A DNA stretch of 64,000 nt, from contig JADILM010000001.1 of the NCBI GenBank assembly GCA_016617785.1, positions 2,604,001 to 2,668,000 of the forward strand. The letters run 5' to 3'. A program made the position numbers and the translations under genes. This DNA is from Sporobolomyces roseus (Eukaryota > Basidiomycota > Microbotryomycetes > Sporidiobolales > Sporidiobolaceae). Shown here piece by piece: positions 30,089 to 39,977 of the stretch (position 1 is the first letter of the stretch; each line of letters begins with the position of its first letter). Below the pieces are notes generated by a model that was given only the letters and a program-made list of their open reading frames with translations, ran no database searches and was not told where the DNA came from.

Positions 30089-30874
30089 TCATCTGATTCT
30101 TAGGGGTCTAGGTGGGAGCCCCCGGAGCGATCGTTCAGCGGCTTCATTCCTACTGATTTCAACTTCCGCGAGATTGTTGGTGAGGGGATAGATGAAAGGA
30201 TGATCGCGAGCGTGTTGATTCACTCTCTTCAGATTATCGAGTTCTTGAGTGGACATGCCAGCTGGGGAAGTCTCACCGGCTTCGAAGGGCATGTGGTCGG
30301 GACGAGCTCGATAATCGGGGAAGAAAGGGTTAGGTTGATCGTTTTGTCGATGAGGGAGATGGTAACGGGTAGGATTCGCTTCTTCTGCCTCCTCCTCCTC
30401 CTTAACGTCTTGGTGAGCGGTACCATCATCCAAGTAGTAGTTTCCGGCTCTTCTACGAATCGAGTGTACGAAAGGAGCGGAACGAGGCTGGAGAGAGGAA
30501 GTCGGTGAACGATGAGAGGGGAATACTTCGTCGTTGCCGTGAGAAGAGCTACGGTGGGAGTAAGGGACGATATCGCTTGTCGAAAGAGGAGTCCTCAGGT
30601 CGGAATAGGTAGCGTGTTGACGAGGGGTAAGATCGAGATCGTGGGAAGGGGACTTTATTACAGGTTGTAAGCCGGCGAGCCTTGGGTCGAGTGGAACGTT
30701 CGCCTGTGGCGCGTAACGCTGGATGAAGCGGCGTGGAGGAGGAGGAGATGGCGGACAGAATTCTGGCTGAGAGTCTCCGTACCGCTCAGTGAAAGCATCG
30801 GTACGGCGAGTTGAGGAAGAGGCAGAGACAGGAGGAGGAGGGTAAGGATAAAGGTGGTTATTGTATCGTTCCAT
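30089..30874 (-). CDS. Proline- and arginine-rich disordered protein
   Basis: A single-exon frame of 261 codons from MERYNNHLYPYPPPPVSASS to Pro-Leu-Arg-Ile-Arg. It is rich in Pro, Arg, Ser, His and Tyr, with an acidic run (KEEEEAEEA, about residues 160-168) and a more ordered C-terminal segment (STQELDNLKRVNQHARDHPF). No domain, signal peptide or membrane helix is visible, and I do not recognise a family. It counts as coding because it is a long clean ATG-initiated frame with local sequence order near its end. The low-complexity majority would be expected to be disordered. Confidence 0.6.
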   Translation of the reverse strand: MERYNNHLYPYPPPPVSASSSTRRTDAFTERYGDSQPEFCPPSPPPPRRFIQRYAPQANVPLDPRLAGLQPVIKSPSHDLDLTPRQHATYSDLRTPLSTSDIVPYSHRSSSHGNDEVFPSHRSPTSSLQPRSAPFVHSIRRRAGNYYLDDGTAHQDVKEEEEAEEANPTRYHLPHRQNDQPNPFFPDYRARPDHMPFEAGETSPAGMSTQELDNLKRVNQHARDHPFIYPLTNNLAEVEISRNEAAERSLRGLPPRPLRIR

Positions 30875-31763
30875 CGCTCAAACCTGGCGTGGAGGAGTCG
30901 GGCTGGAGAGGATGGAAAGGCTCGTCTGCGGACGATGAGGGGAAGAAGAGAGTGGAAAGTAGAAAGAGGGAGAGGGATGAGGGAGTAGACGAGAGCGCGA
31001 TAGGGGGACAAGGGTCGTGATTATGCGAATGTCGTGGACTTGGTGATTCGTGGATTCACCGGGAAGAGACGAGGTGCAGCTGACTACGACTGACTTTGTA
31101 AATTCGGACGAGACGAAGAAAGCGGTGCTCAGCCTGCTGCTGCTGAGAATCCCTTTCGTAACGGGAGGACTTTCATACTACAGTGCGCTATAGATACACA
31201 GGAAGAAGCAGGTCAAGATGCTGAGCTCTGGAGAGCGGAGAGAAAAAGCTCCGAACTCACGACAAGAAATAGATTCATCCTGACTGCTTCCCTCCTCCCG
31301 CAGACGATCGGATAAGGTTCTGGTAGAAAGCTGGTCCTCGGGTCTGACCTCAGTCTGCGAGCTGACTTACCGGTTGACTTGAGCCCATTTCAGCGTTTTC
31401 TTCCATCCTCCTCGCATCTGTAGAGCCTGCGTTCGCTCTAGCGCGTTCTCGTTCCAGCTCAGTCATCTGCAACAGCCTTGGAGGTGCCGTCGAGTCAAAG
31501 GAGACGTGCCGGAGCCTGGCTTTCAAGGAGGAGATGAAGAATCCGAAGGGGCTTGGAGCCAGCGAAGGCGCAATCCGCTGAGCATCCAGCTATCGAAGAG
31601 CGTTGATGAGCGAGTCTCGGTGATCTTGAAGAGCTCTGTAGTCGATAGGTGGAATGTGGGAGAGAGCAAGAGACCGATTCTGTGACTGAACTTCTTTAAC
31701 TTCCTCCACTCCCCCTCGAAACGAGATAGACCGCGCAAGACACCTCTGAAGCAATTTACAACT
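30875..31763. other. Intergenic, divergent promoter region
   Basis: About 890 bases between the starts of the proline-rich gene (minus) and the TMEM14 gene (plus). Short frames only. No motif is recognised. Confidence 0.4.
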
Positions 31764-32245
31764 ATGTCAACTCAATACAGTAATGATCAGATCTTCGGCG
31801 TGAGTCCTCCCTTTTCCTTCCCATTATCCCCACTTTTCAAGTTGCTCAATCAGAGATCTGCAGCTCGTCTCTGCCGCTCTCATTACGTTTGGAGGATTGA
31901 TGGGATTCATTAAACGCTCTTCCTATGCTTCGCTCGTTGCCGGAGGTTGGTCGGGAGCTACTTTGACTTACGGAGTTCTGCAAGGAGAGGATCGATTAGT
32001 CACAGGTGAGCTTCTCCTCTCACTCCAATCGATTAGAGCTGATAAATGCTCGTGAATGTTCAGGTGTCGCGGCTTTGTTGTTTGTTGTGATGGGAAACCG
32101 GTTCATCAGATCGAAGAAGTTCATGCCAGCTGGTCTAGTCGTTGTACGTAACGCTCTCATTTGTCTTTGAGACTCGAGCTGACTGTCTACTTTACAGCTT
32201 CTGTCGTCAGGTCTTTTGTGGAGGTTCGGATCAAGATTGTTGTAA
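31764..32245 (+). CDS. TMEM14 (UPF0136) family small membrane protein
   Basis: Four exons join in frame: MSTQYSNDQIFG, then LVSAALITFGGLMGFIKRSS with a helix running to GVLQGEDRLVT, then GVAALLFVVMGNRFIRSKKF, and finally LLSSGLLWRFGSRLL. The protein is about 103 residues with three or four short hydrophobic helices rich in Gly and Ala, and a G-x2-G-F-x-K motif after helix 1. That is the compact pattern of TMEM14/UPF0136 proteins. Animal TMEM14C sits in the inner mitochondrial membrane and supports porphyrin movement for haem synthesis. The same role in this fungus is inference. Introns carry the GTGAGT donor and CTGA branch motif seen across the window. Confidence 0.85.
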
Positions 32246-32464
32246 TCACGCTTTTTTCGAATTTCGACGTCCGATGTCAAAAAGACCAACGCTTCGCCCT
32301 TCTACCGATCTTCGGCAGACACACTCTTTCGGCAGCTTACCGGTCTCGCTAGTATGCTGCTGAGACCATTCCGGAGGTCTCCTCGAGTGACCTTATCGAG
32401 GTTATCAGCTCTCGAATTCATTTTATGGCCTAAAAGGATCGACTCGCGTGCTGAATCTAGCTAA

Positions 32465-32800
32465 CAGCTAACGTTGGAGACCTCGCTCCCGATTTCACTA
32501 CGACGTGGCGCCTTCAGCCAAGATCGGAATGCAGGAATGGTCAAGAGACGGGAAGATCGCACCTTGCTCGGTGTAAGCCACTCTCTCGCATCCGACTGTT
32601 TCGCTCAAAGTCTCAACTGACCCAAGCTTTGAGCAGCAGTAGGAGCGAGGTTAGTAGGAGCGAGGTCGAGCTTCGGAAGCCTCCGGACGGAAACGTGCCC
32701 GCTTCTCTCAACTCTCGAGTTCTCTAGGAGCATTCGAGGGAGGCGATCAGGCAAAGCGAATGTTCCCTGATTCGGTTTAAGCACCTTCGAAGAGTGTTCA
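32465..32800 (+). pseudogene. Degraded relic of a 1-Cys peroxiredoxin-like gene
   Basis: Fragments in different frames recall a 1-Cys (Prx6-type) peroxiredoxin. Near 32473 one frame reads NVGDLAPDFTTT, like the family start GD-APNFTA-T. A shifted frame then reads SAKIGMQEWSRDGK, like GKI-FHEW-GD. Near 32750 a further frame reads GDQAKRMFPDSV, like the family's terminal EEAKKLFPKG. The central region with the catalytic PVCTTE motif was not found, and stops interrupt all frames. The order is right and spacing is compressed, suggesting internal deletion. These short matches could be chance. Confidence 0.35.
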
Positions 32801-32893
32801 AGCAAGCCATGCGTCGTTGATCGCCCTCTCGTAGGTTTACCTTTCGTCTTTCTTTCGCATCATTCATCTATCTCACCTCGAATTTAGCTCGAC

Positions 32894-34564
32894 ATGGAGG
32901 CTCCGTCTCGCAACGAATCTGTGCGGCTTTCTCATCCAAGAGTAGATCAAAGCTACGATCGCGCAGGTGTAACTTCGTCTCGTCGCTCGACACTGCCTGT
33001 AAGCCACGTTCGACCCCTCTGGCTTCGTTTTCGTTACCCGATGCTTGAGCTGATTTTGCGGACTCAATCTTAGCAACATCCTCCTTTCGCATTTCAAGGA
33101 TCCCGGCCTCACAACGACTACGTTCGGACTTCGCGCCCTCGCCCTCATTCATGTCCTGCCGTACCTCGCTTCGAACCTCCGTCTCTTCCTTCGGATCGAC
33201 CGTCGACTGCCTCCTTCCGCTTCATGGATCTCTCACATAGCCTCAAGCGTAGGAGTGCCGTGTCGACGTCGACGTTTCGAGAGCTCGACGCAGATCAAAC
33301 GAAACGACGAAAAGTCATCACTTCTCGCCAGTTCGACAGGCTCGTCGAGGTCTTCGCAGAAAGCGATACTCCGAGTATAGAGCTACGTGATCTTCTGGGA
33401 GCAGTGAGTTTCTCCTCGATCTGCTTTGTGTCTCCCTTGAATCTCACCAGCTCGTTTTGTTCTCAGGAACTCGGTATGTCGAATCGAGAAGTCCAAGTAA
33501 GATCTCGCTGTATTGCTCATGATCGCTTAGTCTGACGACGCTGACAAACTTGCGCTACACTCTACTGACAGGTTTGGTTTCAAAATCGGCGAGCCAAAGT
33601 CAAACGAGAACGTCAGATGCAATCTTCGGAAGAAAACTCGATCAGTCAGTCGCCTCCTGCAGAGAAGGAAAAGGACGAGCAGTTTTCAAATACTCCTCGG
33701 CTCAAATGGAGGCCTCACATCGTCTCGCCAATCATTCCTTCCGATTCAAGCGCAACGACCGACTCGACTCCCGGTCGAATTCCGCTTCCCCTGCCCGCTT
33801 CATTTCGTTCTTCCTCGACTACACAACCACATTCCTCTTCGGGTGGCTCTCGATACCGAAAGGTGTTCGGAGACCAGCGCATCTCGCTCCCATTCCCATC
33901 CCTTGATCCTTTGACAGCTTCTTCCCCTCTTTCAGCCGGTTCGAGTGCTACCTCCTACTTTGGAACCCAAGTCCTCCCTTCTTCATCCGGATCAGAATCC
34001 ACGCCAGCGACGACCCGACACGGCAGCTGCGATTCCTCCAGTTCGACTCGCTTGCCTCCTTCGCCTTGGACCGATTTTGTCAAACTCTCCCTTCGCTCTC
34101 CTTCATCTTTCTCTGCCGAGCGCGATCCGTTCTTCCCTCACAATCGATCTGAACGATCTTCGTCGCAAGAAGAGGAGGAGGAGCCAATTCATCTCGCTCC
34201 TATCGTCGAATTCGTCGTTTCATCGACCTCTTCCCTCGTTTCGGGTCTCAGCAGAGCTCACTTCGCGCCCTCGAAGTCATTCCATCACAGCTCTCAAAGC
34301 GTACCCTCTTCCCCTTGTCCAGCTTCTCCAGCCCTCCAACCTCGAAGAACTCGCTCGCGAAGACCAAGTCTCGATCTCCTCCTCAACCCGGTCTTCAGCA
34401 CTCCTCCTTCACCTCTTGTCGGTCGTATCAGATCTGGCTCTCTGTCATCCTTGGAGACGAGCGGATCACGGGCTGGAGACGTCGATGAGAATTTCGGAGC
34501 GAAATCGTCAAAAACTTGTCGACTGAGCTTACCTTCGATTCCTTGTCTCTTTGGGGCAATCTAG
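32894..34564 (+). CDS. Homeodomain transcription factor
   Basis: The ATG at 32894 opens a 35-codon exon ending Ser-Thr-Leu-Pro. A 75-base intron follows and the frame then continues through FMDLSHSLKRRSAVSTSTFR. Across three further exons the homeodomain reads KRRKVITSRQFDRLVEVFAE, then ELGMSNREVQ and VWFQNRRAKVKRERQ. The helix-3 WFQNRRAK core is typical, with Gln-Asn in the DNA-contacting positions. The rest (about 300 residues) is Ser/Pro/Arg-rich and disordered, ending Pro-Cys-Leu-Phe-Gly-Ala-Ile. It resembles canonical 60-residue homeodomains rather than the divergent HD1/HD2 mating-type proteins of basidiomycetes, and it lacks a partner homeodomain gene next to it. It would act in the nucleus; targets are unknown. 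The RTA1-like gene lies downstream on the same strand. Confidence 0.88.
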
Positions 34565-35224
34565 CGGGATCGTGTCTCTTCTCGGGTCTTAGGTCAGTCG
34601 CTTTTGCTCCTTGCTACTCGCTCGCTTGCTCTGATGCTGAACACGCTCGATCACAGATCTTAGTCCTGTTTCGCAACAAGCTCTTCGCCGCTTCCTGTAG
34701 ATTCCCTCTGTCTCTGTGACGCCGATTCATCATAGATATGTAAAGAATACTCTGAACCTGTTTTTGTCAGTATAGCGATCTCTCATCCGAGTCTGCGTGT
34801 ATCTCTGAGAGTTTCGTCGAATCTGACTTTCGTATATAAGCTCAGTCTGTTCTCGAACGGTCGTTCAATTATTGCGAGGTTGGGTTCTGCATCATATCTG
34901 GACGTCTCTGCGAATCCCAGTCTTCGTTCGTGTTGGTACGTAGCGAAGCGACGAGATTGCGAAATACGAAGTTTCGTTCGTCCGTTGCGCCTCACTCTCA
35001 TCTGCTCCTCTACCGCTCACTTTTGCCTTACTGTTCTCGAGCTCGTGCTATCTCTTTCGAAGTGCCTCTACTCCGATCCTCTTGAGATCTTCGGATACGG
35101 CGAGAAGTTTCCCATGTTTCGCTTCTTCCTTCCACCTTGGCGATCTACATTGACATGCCTCAACTCCTTCCGATCTCGTTTGCTTCTGCTCTCTTCACAC
35201 CTACAACTTACAGCTGAGCCTCGG
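34565..35224. other. Intergenic upstream of the RTA1-like gene
   Basis: An upstream frame (34880 onward) joins the RTA1-like start without a stop, so a longer N-terminus is possible. The segment lacks family-like sequence and I treat it as leader. Confidence 0.4.
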
Positions 35225-36473
35225 ATGGCTGAATTCGTCAATCCAGATTACAAGGGACCGATCAACCGGAATCCATCGGATGGGGAATCAGGCATCGTAA
35301 TTTATGGCTACGTACCATCTGCTGCACTAGCTATCGTAGCTCTCGTCACCTTCACTATCGCTCTCGGGGGACACCTGTGGAGGACGTTCCAATGGAAACA
35401 GACCAGAGCATTTCATGCGTTATTCGCTACGGGTTGTGTGAGTCTCGTCTCTCCTTCTAGTTGAGACTATCGCTGACCGTGAAGAACGACGGCGTCTACA
35501 GGTCCTCGAAATCGTTGGATACGGATCTCGACTTTCTTCGCATTATCGACCTTTCTACGTCAATTCCTTCGTTATTCAGTACTTCTTCAGTATGCTTGGT
35601 CCTCCACACTCCTCTACAGATCTCCTGCTGATCAAACGTTCCGCGCTCAGTCGTCGTCGGACCGATAGCGATGCAGGCAGCTCTTTGTTCGTTTCTTTCC
35701 TCTCGAAGATCACATTTCGTCGAAGCTGACTGAATCTCGACGAAACGATTCTCTAGATATCGCCCTGGCAGAAGCTGTACGAAGGGTCAGCGGGAGAAAA
35801 GGGAAAGGATTACTTGGATTCAATCCGAAATTCATGGTGATTGGTGAGTTACGAGGAATTCGGCGGAGATGCTGGCGAGTCAATGGCTGATCTCTCCTCA
35901 TCCCGACTCACAGGAATGATCGTCGCCGACATCATCACCACTCTCATCCAAGTACGCTCTTTTTTCAGCTAAAACTCATCAAAATTGACGACGAAACTCA
36001 CCGTAATTGACTTCGCGCAGGTTGCCGGCGCAGGTTTAGTGGGCACCGCCGAGAGTGCACGATATCGAGGCGAGACTTCTGCTGTCACCCCGGAGCAAGC
36101 GAACGATATTCTCCTCGCCGGGCTCTGTTTACAAACCGTCGCATTCATCATTTTCATCCTCCTCCTCTCACTCTGCGTCATACGATCTCGCAACCTCCCC
36201 TCGACATCGAAGCTCCCCAGACTACTCTCTATACTCCTCTTCATTTCCTCCTTCCTCCTACTCTTGAGAACAACCTTTCGGTTGGCGGAGAGTGCAGCGG
36301 GAATCTTCAGTTTTGCAGCGAGTACCGAGGGATTGTTTGGAGGGTTGGAGTATTTGCCGGTAGTGTTGACAGCTTTACTCTGGATCGGGATTGGATTGAG
36401 GCAGGTTTTACCGGAACAACAACTAGGGATGGAGGGGGAGAAGCTGGAAAGCCACGAATCGACAAATGCGTGA
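35225..36473 (+). CDS. RTA1-like lipid-translocating exporter family protein
   Basis: Fungal Rta1/Rsb1-type proteins are seven-helix plasma-membrane proteins linked to phytosphingosine export and resistance to 7-aminocholesterol. The ATG at 35225 gives MAEFVNPDYKGPINRNPSDG, a luminal/external start. The first helix is VPSAALAIVALVTFTIALGG. Further exons read VLEIVGYGSRLSSHYRPFYV (the EIxGYxxR motif of the family), VVGPIAMQAALYIALAEAVR, MVIGMIVADIITTLIQVAGA, LLAGLCLQTVAFIIFILLLS, an RLLSILLFISSFLLLLRTTF helix and a last helix near LPVVLTALLWIGIGLRQVL. The order and the R-TFR-AE motif (RTTFRLAES) match the RTA1 domain. The C-terminus is short and charged. Five or six exons; substrate unknown. 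Confidence 0.9.
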
Positions 36474-37201
36474 AAGGGTTGTTTGATAGGTCTCTGATCA
36501 TCTCTTCTCTCTCTCTCTGTAACTATGCATAATCACGCTTCTGTTCCTTGCGCTCGAGAAAGGGTTCGAGCGAGATTTCGCAAATTCGTTGGGATGTACT
36601 CTAGCTTACGCAGCTTTCCGAGCTTCCTCTCTGATCCGAGAGTGACAACGTTTGGCAATGATCAGCGAAGAGATCATTCTTGTCCTAGTGAACTCGACCG
36701 AAGACAACGAGAAGGCAACGAGATCAGTTTCAACGAGAACAGAGAGAATCCTTTTCCGTTCGAGAGAGTAAGAGGCTATTCGGGGGCAGATAGTACGCGG
36801 CATAGCGAGAGCTAGGAAGAGGAGGCAAGATTGTAGCGACGGGCAGAACGAAGCGAAGAAGGTTTCGCAAAAGAACGATACTGGGAGTGATGATGAGCAA
36901 AGCGCTCAGAGAAGTTGGATTGAGAGTCATTGGAGGAATTATTGGAAGGGAAGGGCTCGGACATCGCTGGCTGGCTTAGGAGCGCTGGATCAATAATTGG
37001 TGTCGTAAATTTGTTGTGCTCGCTGAAAAGCCTTTCGCTGTGTTGACGATCGCTCAAGAGAATGAAGGGGATCCAGGTTGTTGAAGGCACGTGTCCGGGT
37101 GTCCTTCTCTGAACAATCGTCGAGAACAGGTGAACCTGAAGGTGCCGGACGAGCGTCAGGAAAGAACTCGTCGTCGGCTTGAGGACGAGGACGAAGTGGT
37201 C
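36474..37201. other. Intergenic between convergent genes, with a possible minus-strand coding remnant
   Basis: A minus-strand frame of about 90 codons near 36995-37200 reads ADDEFFPDARPAPSGSPVLD and ends Tyr-Asp-Thr-Asn-Tyr. It could be a further exon of the zinc-finger gene at 37202 if an in-frame stop there is spliced out. Otherwise nothing is recognised. Confidence 0.35.
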
Positions 37202-37693
37202 TCAGACCCGGAACCGCTTAAGTGCTGGCACCGAGACAGGCTGGTATAGGTTTGAAGAGCTCTGCGTGAGGAAGAGGCAAGATTGAGGAAGGTGGAGAGG
37301 AAGAGACGAACAATTTTGCGTCGAATTGGTTTTCCTTCCTCGTCAGGTTCCCACGCATTGTCGAGCTTTCCGGTCTCGTCAGACGGACACCATCTCCTCA
37401 GGTGGTCTTGGAGGTCACAGCTGGACCCATCGCTTAATCAGCATCGCTCTATCATCAATTGATGAAAGAGGTAAAGAAACGTACTTGCGATCAAATTCCG
37501 CTCGATGGCATCTCTCACATTGATACGCCTTGGTATGAACTGTATGACACAGTCGCTCGTGGGCGATCATGTTCTGCGACAGTGGACCGTCAAGTAGGTT
37601 CTCCGAGTAGGAAGCGAGAAATTTGTCGTACGTAGGTTCGTCCGTGGCGACGACAGAATTGACAGCCTCTTGTCGATCGAGTCCGCACTCTTC
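37202..37693 (-). CDS. C2H2/C2HC-type zinc-finger protein, partial model
   Basis: The 5' exon(s) are not resolved. The clear coding starts after an acceptor near 37693 with EECGLDRQEAVNSVVATDEP and contains NMIAHERLCHTVHTKAYQCE. It then splices across 37425-37490 to give a finger of the form C-x2-C-x12-H-x4-C (CERCHRAEFDR then NCDLQDHLRRWC). The tail reads ETGKLDNAWEPDEEGKPIRR followed by Lys. After another intron the last exon reads SSNLYQPVSVPALKRFRV. The finger and the W-E-x-D-x2-G-x3-R-x-K tail align with the gene at 47474-48577, so the two look like paralogues. DNA or RNA binding is likely from the fingers, but that is inference. No start codon is assigned. Confidence 0.5.
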
Positions 37694-38400
37694 CTACGTC
37701 TTGTGTAGCCATGGCCTAAAGCAGGACGAAAGATCAGCGTGCGGCCACAGCCTTGAGAATCCTGAAGCCGAAAGTCTGACTTCGTTGGACGCTGGTGAGG
37801 TTGCGTCGCTTGTCAAACTGATGCTGTGATGAAGGCAGGCAAAGCTGGTTGAGAGAGGCAAGAAGGAGTCTGAGAGGAAAGGACCGTAGACCACAAGAAG
37901 AGGAGCAGAGCCGGGAGACGGACCAGGATCAATGACCGGCTTTAGACTCAGAATGGGTTTAGACGCGAAGAAAAGCCAATAGCATCCCGCCTCTGTGTCT
38001 TCTTATTCTCTTCTGATGGCTCTCGCCGTGCTAATGAGGTAGAGGGACAATCAATCAATGTACAGGGAAGATAGAGGAAGATTGTACGAAAATGTCATGC
38101 GGAAAAACCAAATCCTCCTTCGCATCTCTCACATTCCTTGATTCCCTTCAGATTGTTTCCTAAACCTGTTTGGCGATTGACTCGGTGATTGACTCGAGAG
38201 TTTGCGAAGCCGAGAGAAGTTGAAGATATCGGGAACAGACTTGGAGCGAGGCGGCGGATTCTCGTCGTGCGAATTCGTGCCGAAAGATGTGCTAGTCCCC
38301 GAGCGCCACAGTTGTCTTGCTCTGGCCAAGATAGGCGAGACAGGCGAGGGCTGCTTATTGTTGGTTGGCGAGATGTCCTCGCCGTGAGGAGGCGAACATG
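37694..38400. other. Region with an unassigned Ser/Pro-rich minus-strand frame
   Basis: It should contain the 5' end of the zinc-finger gene. A minus-strand frame at about 38400-38129 reads SKSVPDIFNFSRLRKLSSQS. It has organised Ser/Pro/Arg sequence and could be an alternative last exon of the gene at 38401-39543, or a separate small gene. Confidence 0.35.
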
Positions 38401-39543
38401 TTAGAGTTTCGAGTCTAAGCCTTTCTCGCGAAACAGGGCGGAAAGGGATGTTCTGCGCAGATGTTCTCGTGAGCTCACTGCCGCATACGTTATGATACGA
38501 TGATAGAGAGATCTACCGTTGGTAAGATATGAGTACCAGGATGTACGAGAGTTCCGCGCTGTGGAATGAATCGATCGAACACTTTGGTCAGTGCCGGCCA
38601 GCAAAGGACTCTCGTCGTGAGGTAGCTACCGACACACCTCATGAAGGAGTTCCTGAATCATGCTGACCAAGTAGCCGACCCCTATCTCTCGATTGAAGTA
38701 TTCCATCGAAACCTTCTTCGCATACTTGACTGTCCCTTCTGACTTGATCTTCTCGATCAGCTGTTCCGCATGTTCCTCGATGAATGCGAACACGTCCAAG
38801 TGCCGAATCTTGCCGAGACTGGCGAAAGTACCAGGATGGTGAACCATTCTCGAGTCCGCTTCGAGCCAGTAGATGGCGACGAGAAGATCCAGGTCCGCTT
38901 CTGATGGTCGGCGAGCAGAGGAGATTCGTTCTAGTGCGGAAAGGAGAAGCGAGGAAGGGTGGACGACGTGAATGATGTCCCCCCGGCCAGAACGTCGTTT
39001 GAAGGGAACTTGAATCGTGCAAGTGCTGAACGAGGTAGAGCTGATTGCGTGGAAATCAAAGGTGAAATCTTGATCCGAATGAATCCGTGCGCTAGCCTGT
39101 AATATCAGAGGTCAACGAGAGACGACTGGATAGGCAAGATGATCAGGATACCTTTTCCGCTCTCAATTCCTGAGCAACAGCTGCCTCGAAGCCTCGAACG
39201 CTCTCATTCGAGCCATCGATCAGTAAGTCTACCCGTCGTCCGAGTGAAGCGGCGAGACCAGTCGTCGCCTTCAATTGTATCTTTCCTCCTTGCTCTTCGG
39301 ATCGAGCGAAAACCGCCAATGCCGTAATTCCTGTAGTGATCCCATGGTCAGCCATTGGAGCATCCGGTTCGAGAGAAGAGCTGGTGACTTACCGTCTAGT
39401 GCGAACCTGTTCTGCGAGAATTGTGGATTCGATAGTCGTTTCGTTTCGAGCTTTTCGAGACAGCTCAGAGCTGCATCGAGCGCTGTGTCGAGCTTTGCGC
39501 GTGCTTGATGAGACTGATGATGTTTCGAATGTGGTAGCGACAT
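38401..39543 (-). CDS. Hypothetical soluble protein, unrecognised
   Basis: The ATG at 39543 gives MSLPHSKHHQSHQARAKLDT, a helical start (to about residue 50). The next exon starts ITALAVFARSEEQGGKIQLK and reads LAASLGRRVDLLIDGSNESV. The third exon, beginning Ala-Ser-Ala-Arg-Ile-His, has TFDFHAISSTSFSTCTIQVP and a helical end (HLDVFAFIEEHAEQLIEKIK). Two short exons follow, with donors at about 38636 and 38520, and the last reads RTSLSALFREKGLDSKL. Splice phases agree at each junction. The mix of strands and helices suggests a folded domain, but I recognise no family, membrane segment or signal. Without the last two introns the protein would end after Val-Cys-Arg at 38626. Confidence 0.55.
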
Positions 39544-39977
39544 AGTTCGCAGGTTAAAAGGGGAGAAGAGAAGCGATGCGGGAACATGAGAAAGAATGTA
39601 CCCTCAAGTCCGAAAATCCGCGGTGATCACATCAGACTTGGCGTAATCCAGCGTCAGAGTCATCGGAGCTGGCCATGCGGTAGGCCGTCTCAAGAGAACG
39701 GAGCAAGTGAAGGCCAGTGAGAGAGTCGAAAGGGAAACGTGTCGAGAGCGTCGGGAGTCGTCCGAGCAAGCCACCTGCGCGCTATGAGAGCATTCCCCGA
39801 GTCCAAAGAGCTCCAGAGAGAGTCCGTTCCGAGTCAAAGTGAGATGTAGGAGAGTAAGAAACGACTCTAAACCTTTTCATCTCCCGCACCTCAGCACAAT
39901 CTCACAAACAGCCAAGATTACCTCAAGATAGGCTCAAGGCGTGGTGGAGCTGATCTAGGATAGCCCGAACGTGAAAC
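39544..39977. promoter_or_regulatory. Divergent promoter region, hypothetical gene / COG4
   Basis: 434 bases between two outward-facing start codons. Short frames only. No motif is recognised. Confidence 0.4.

Noticed and set aside
32894..34564. Homeodomain gene as part of a mating-type (HD) locus
   Set aside because: The WFQNRRAK core is that of an ordinary homeodomain, and there is no divergently transcribed partner homeodomain gene next to it.
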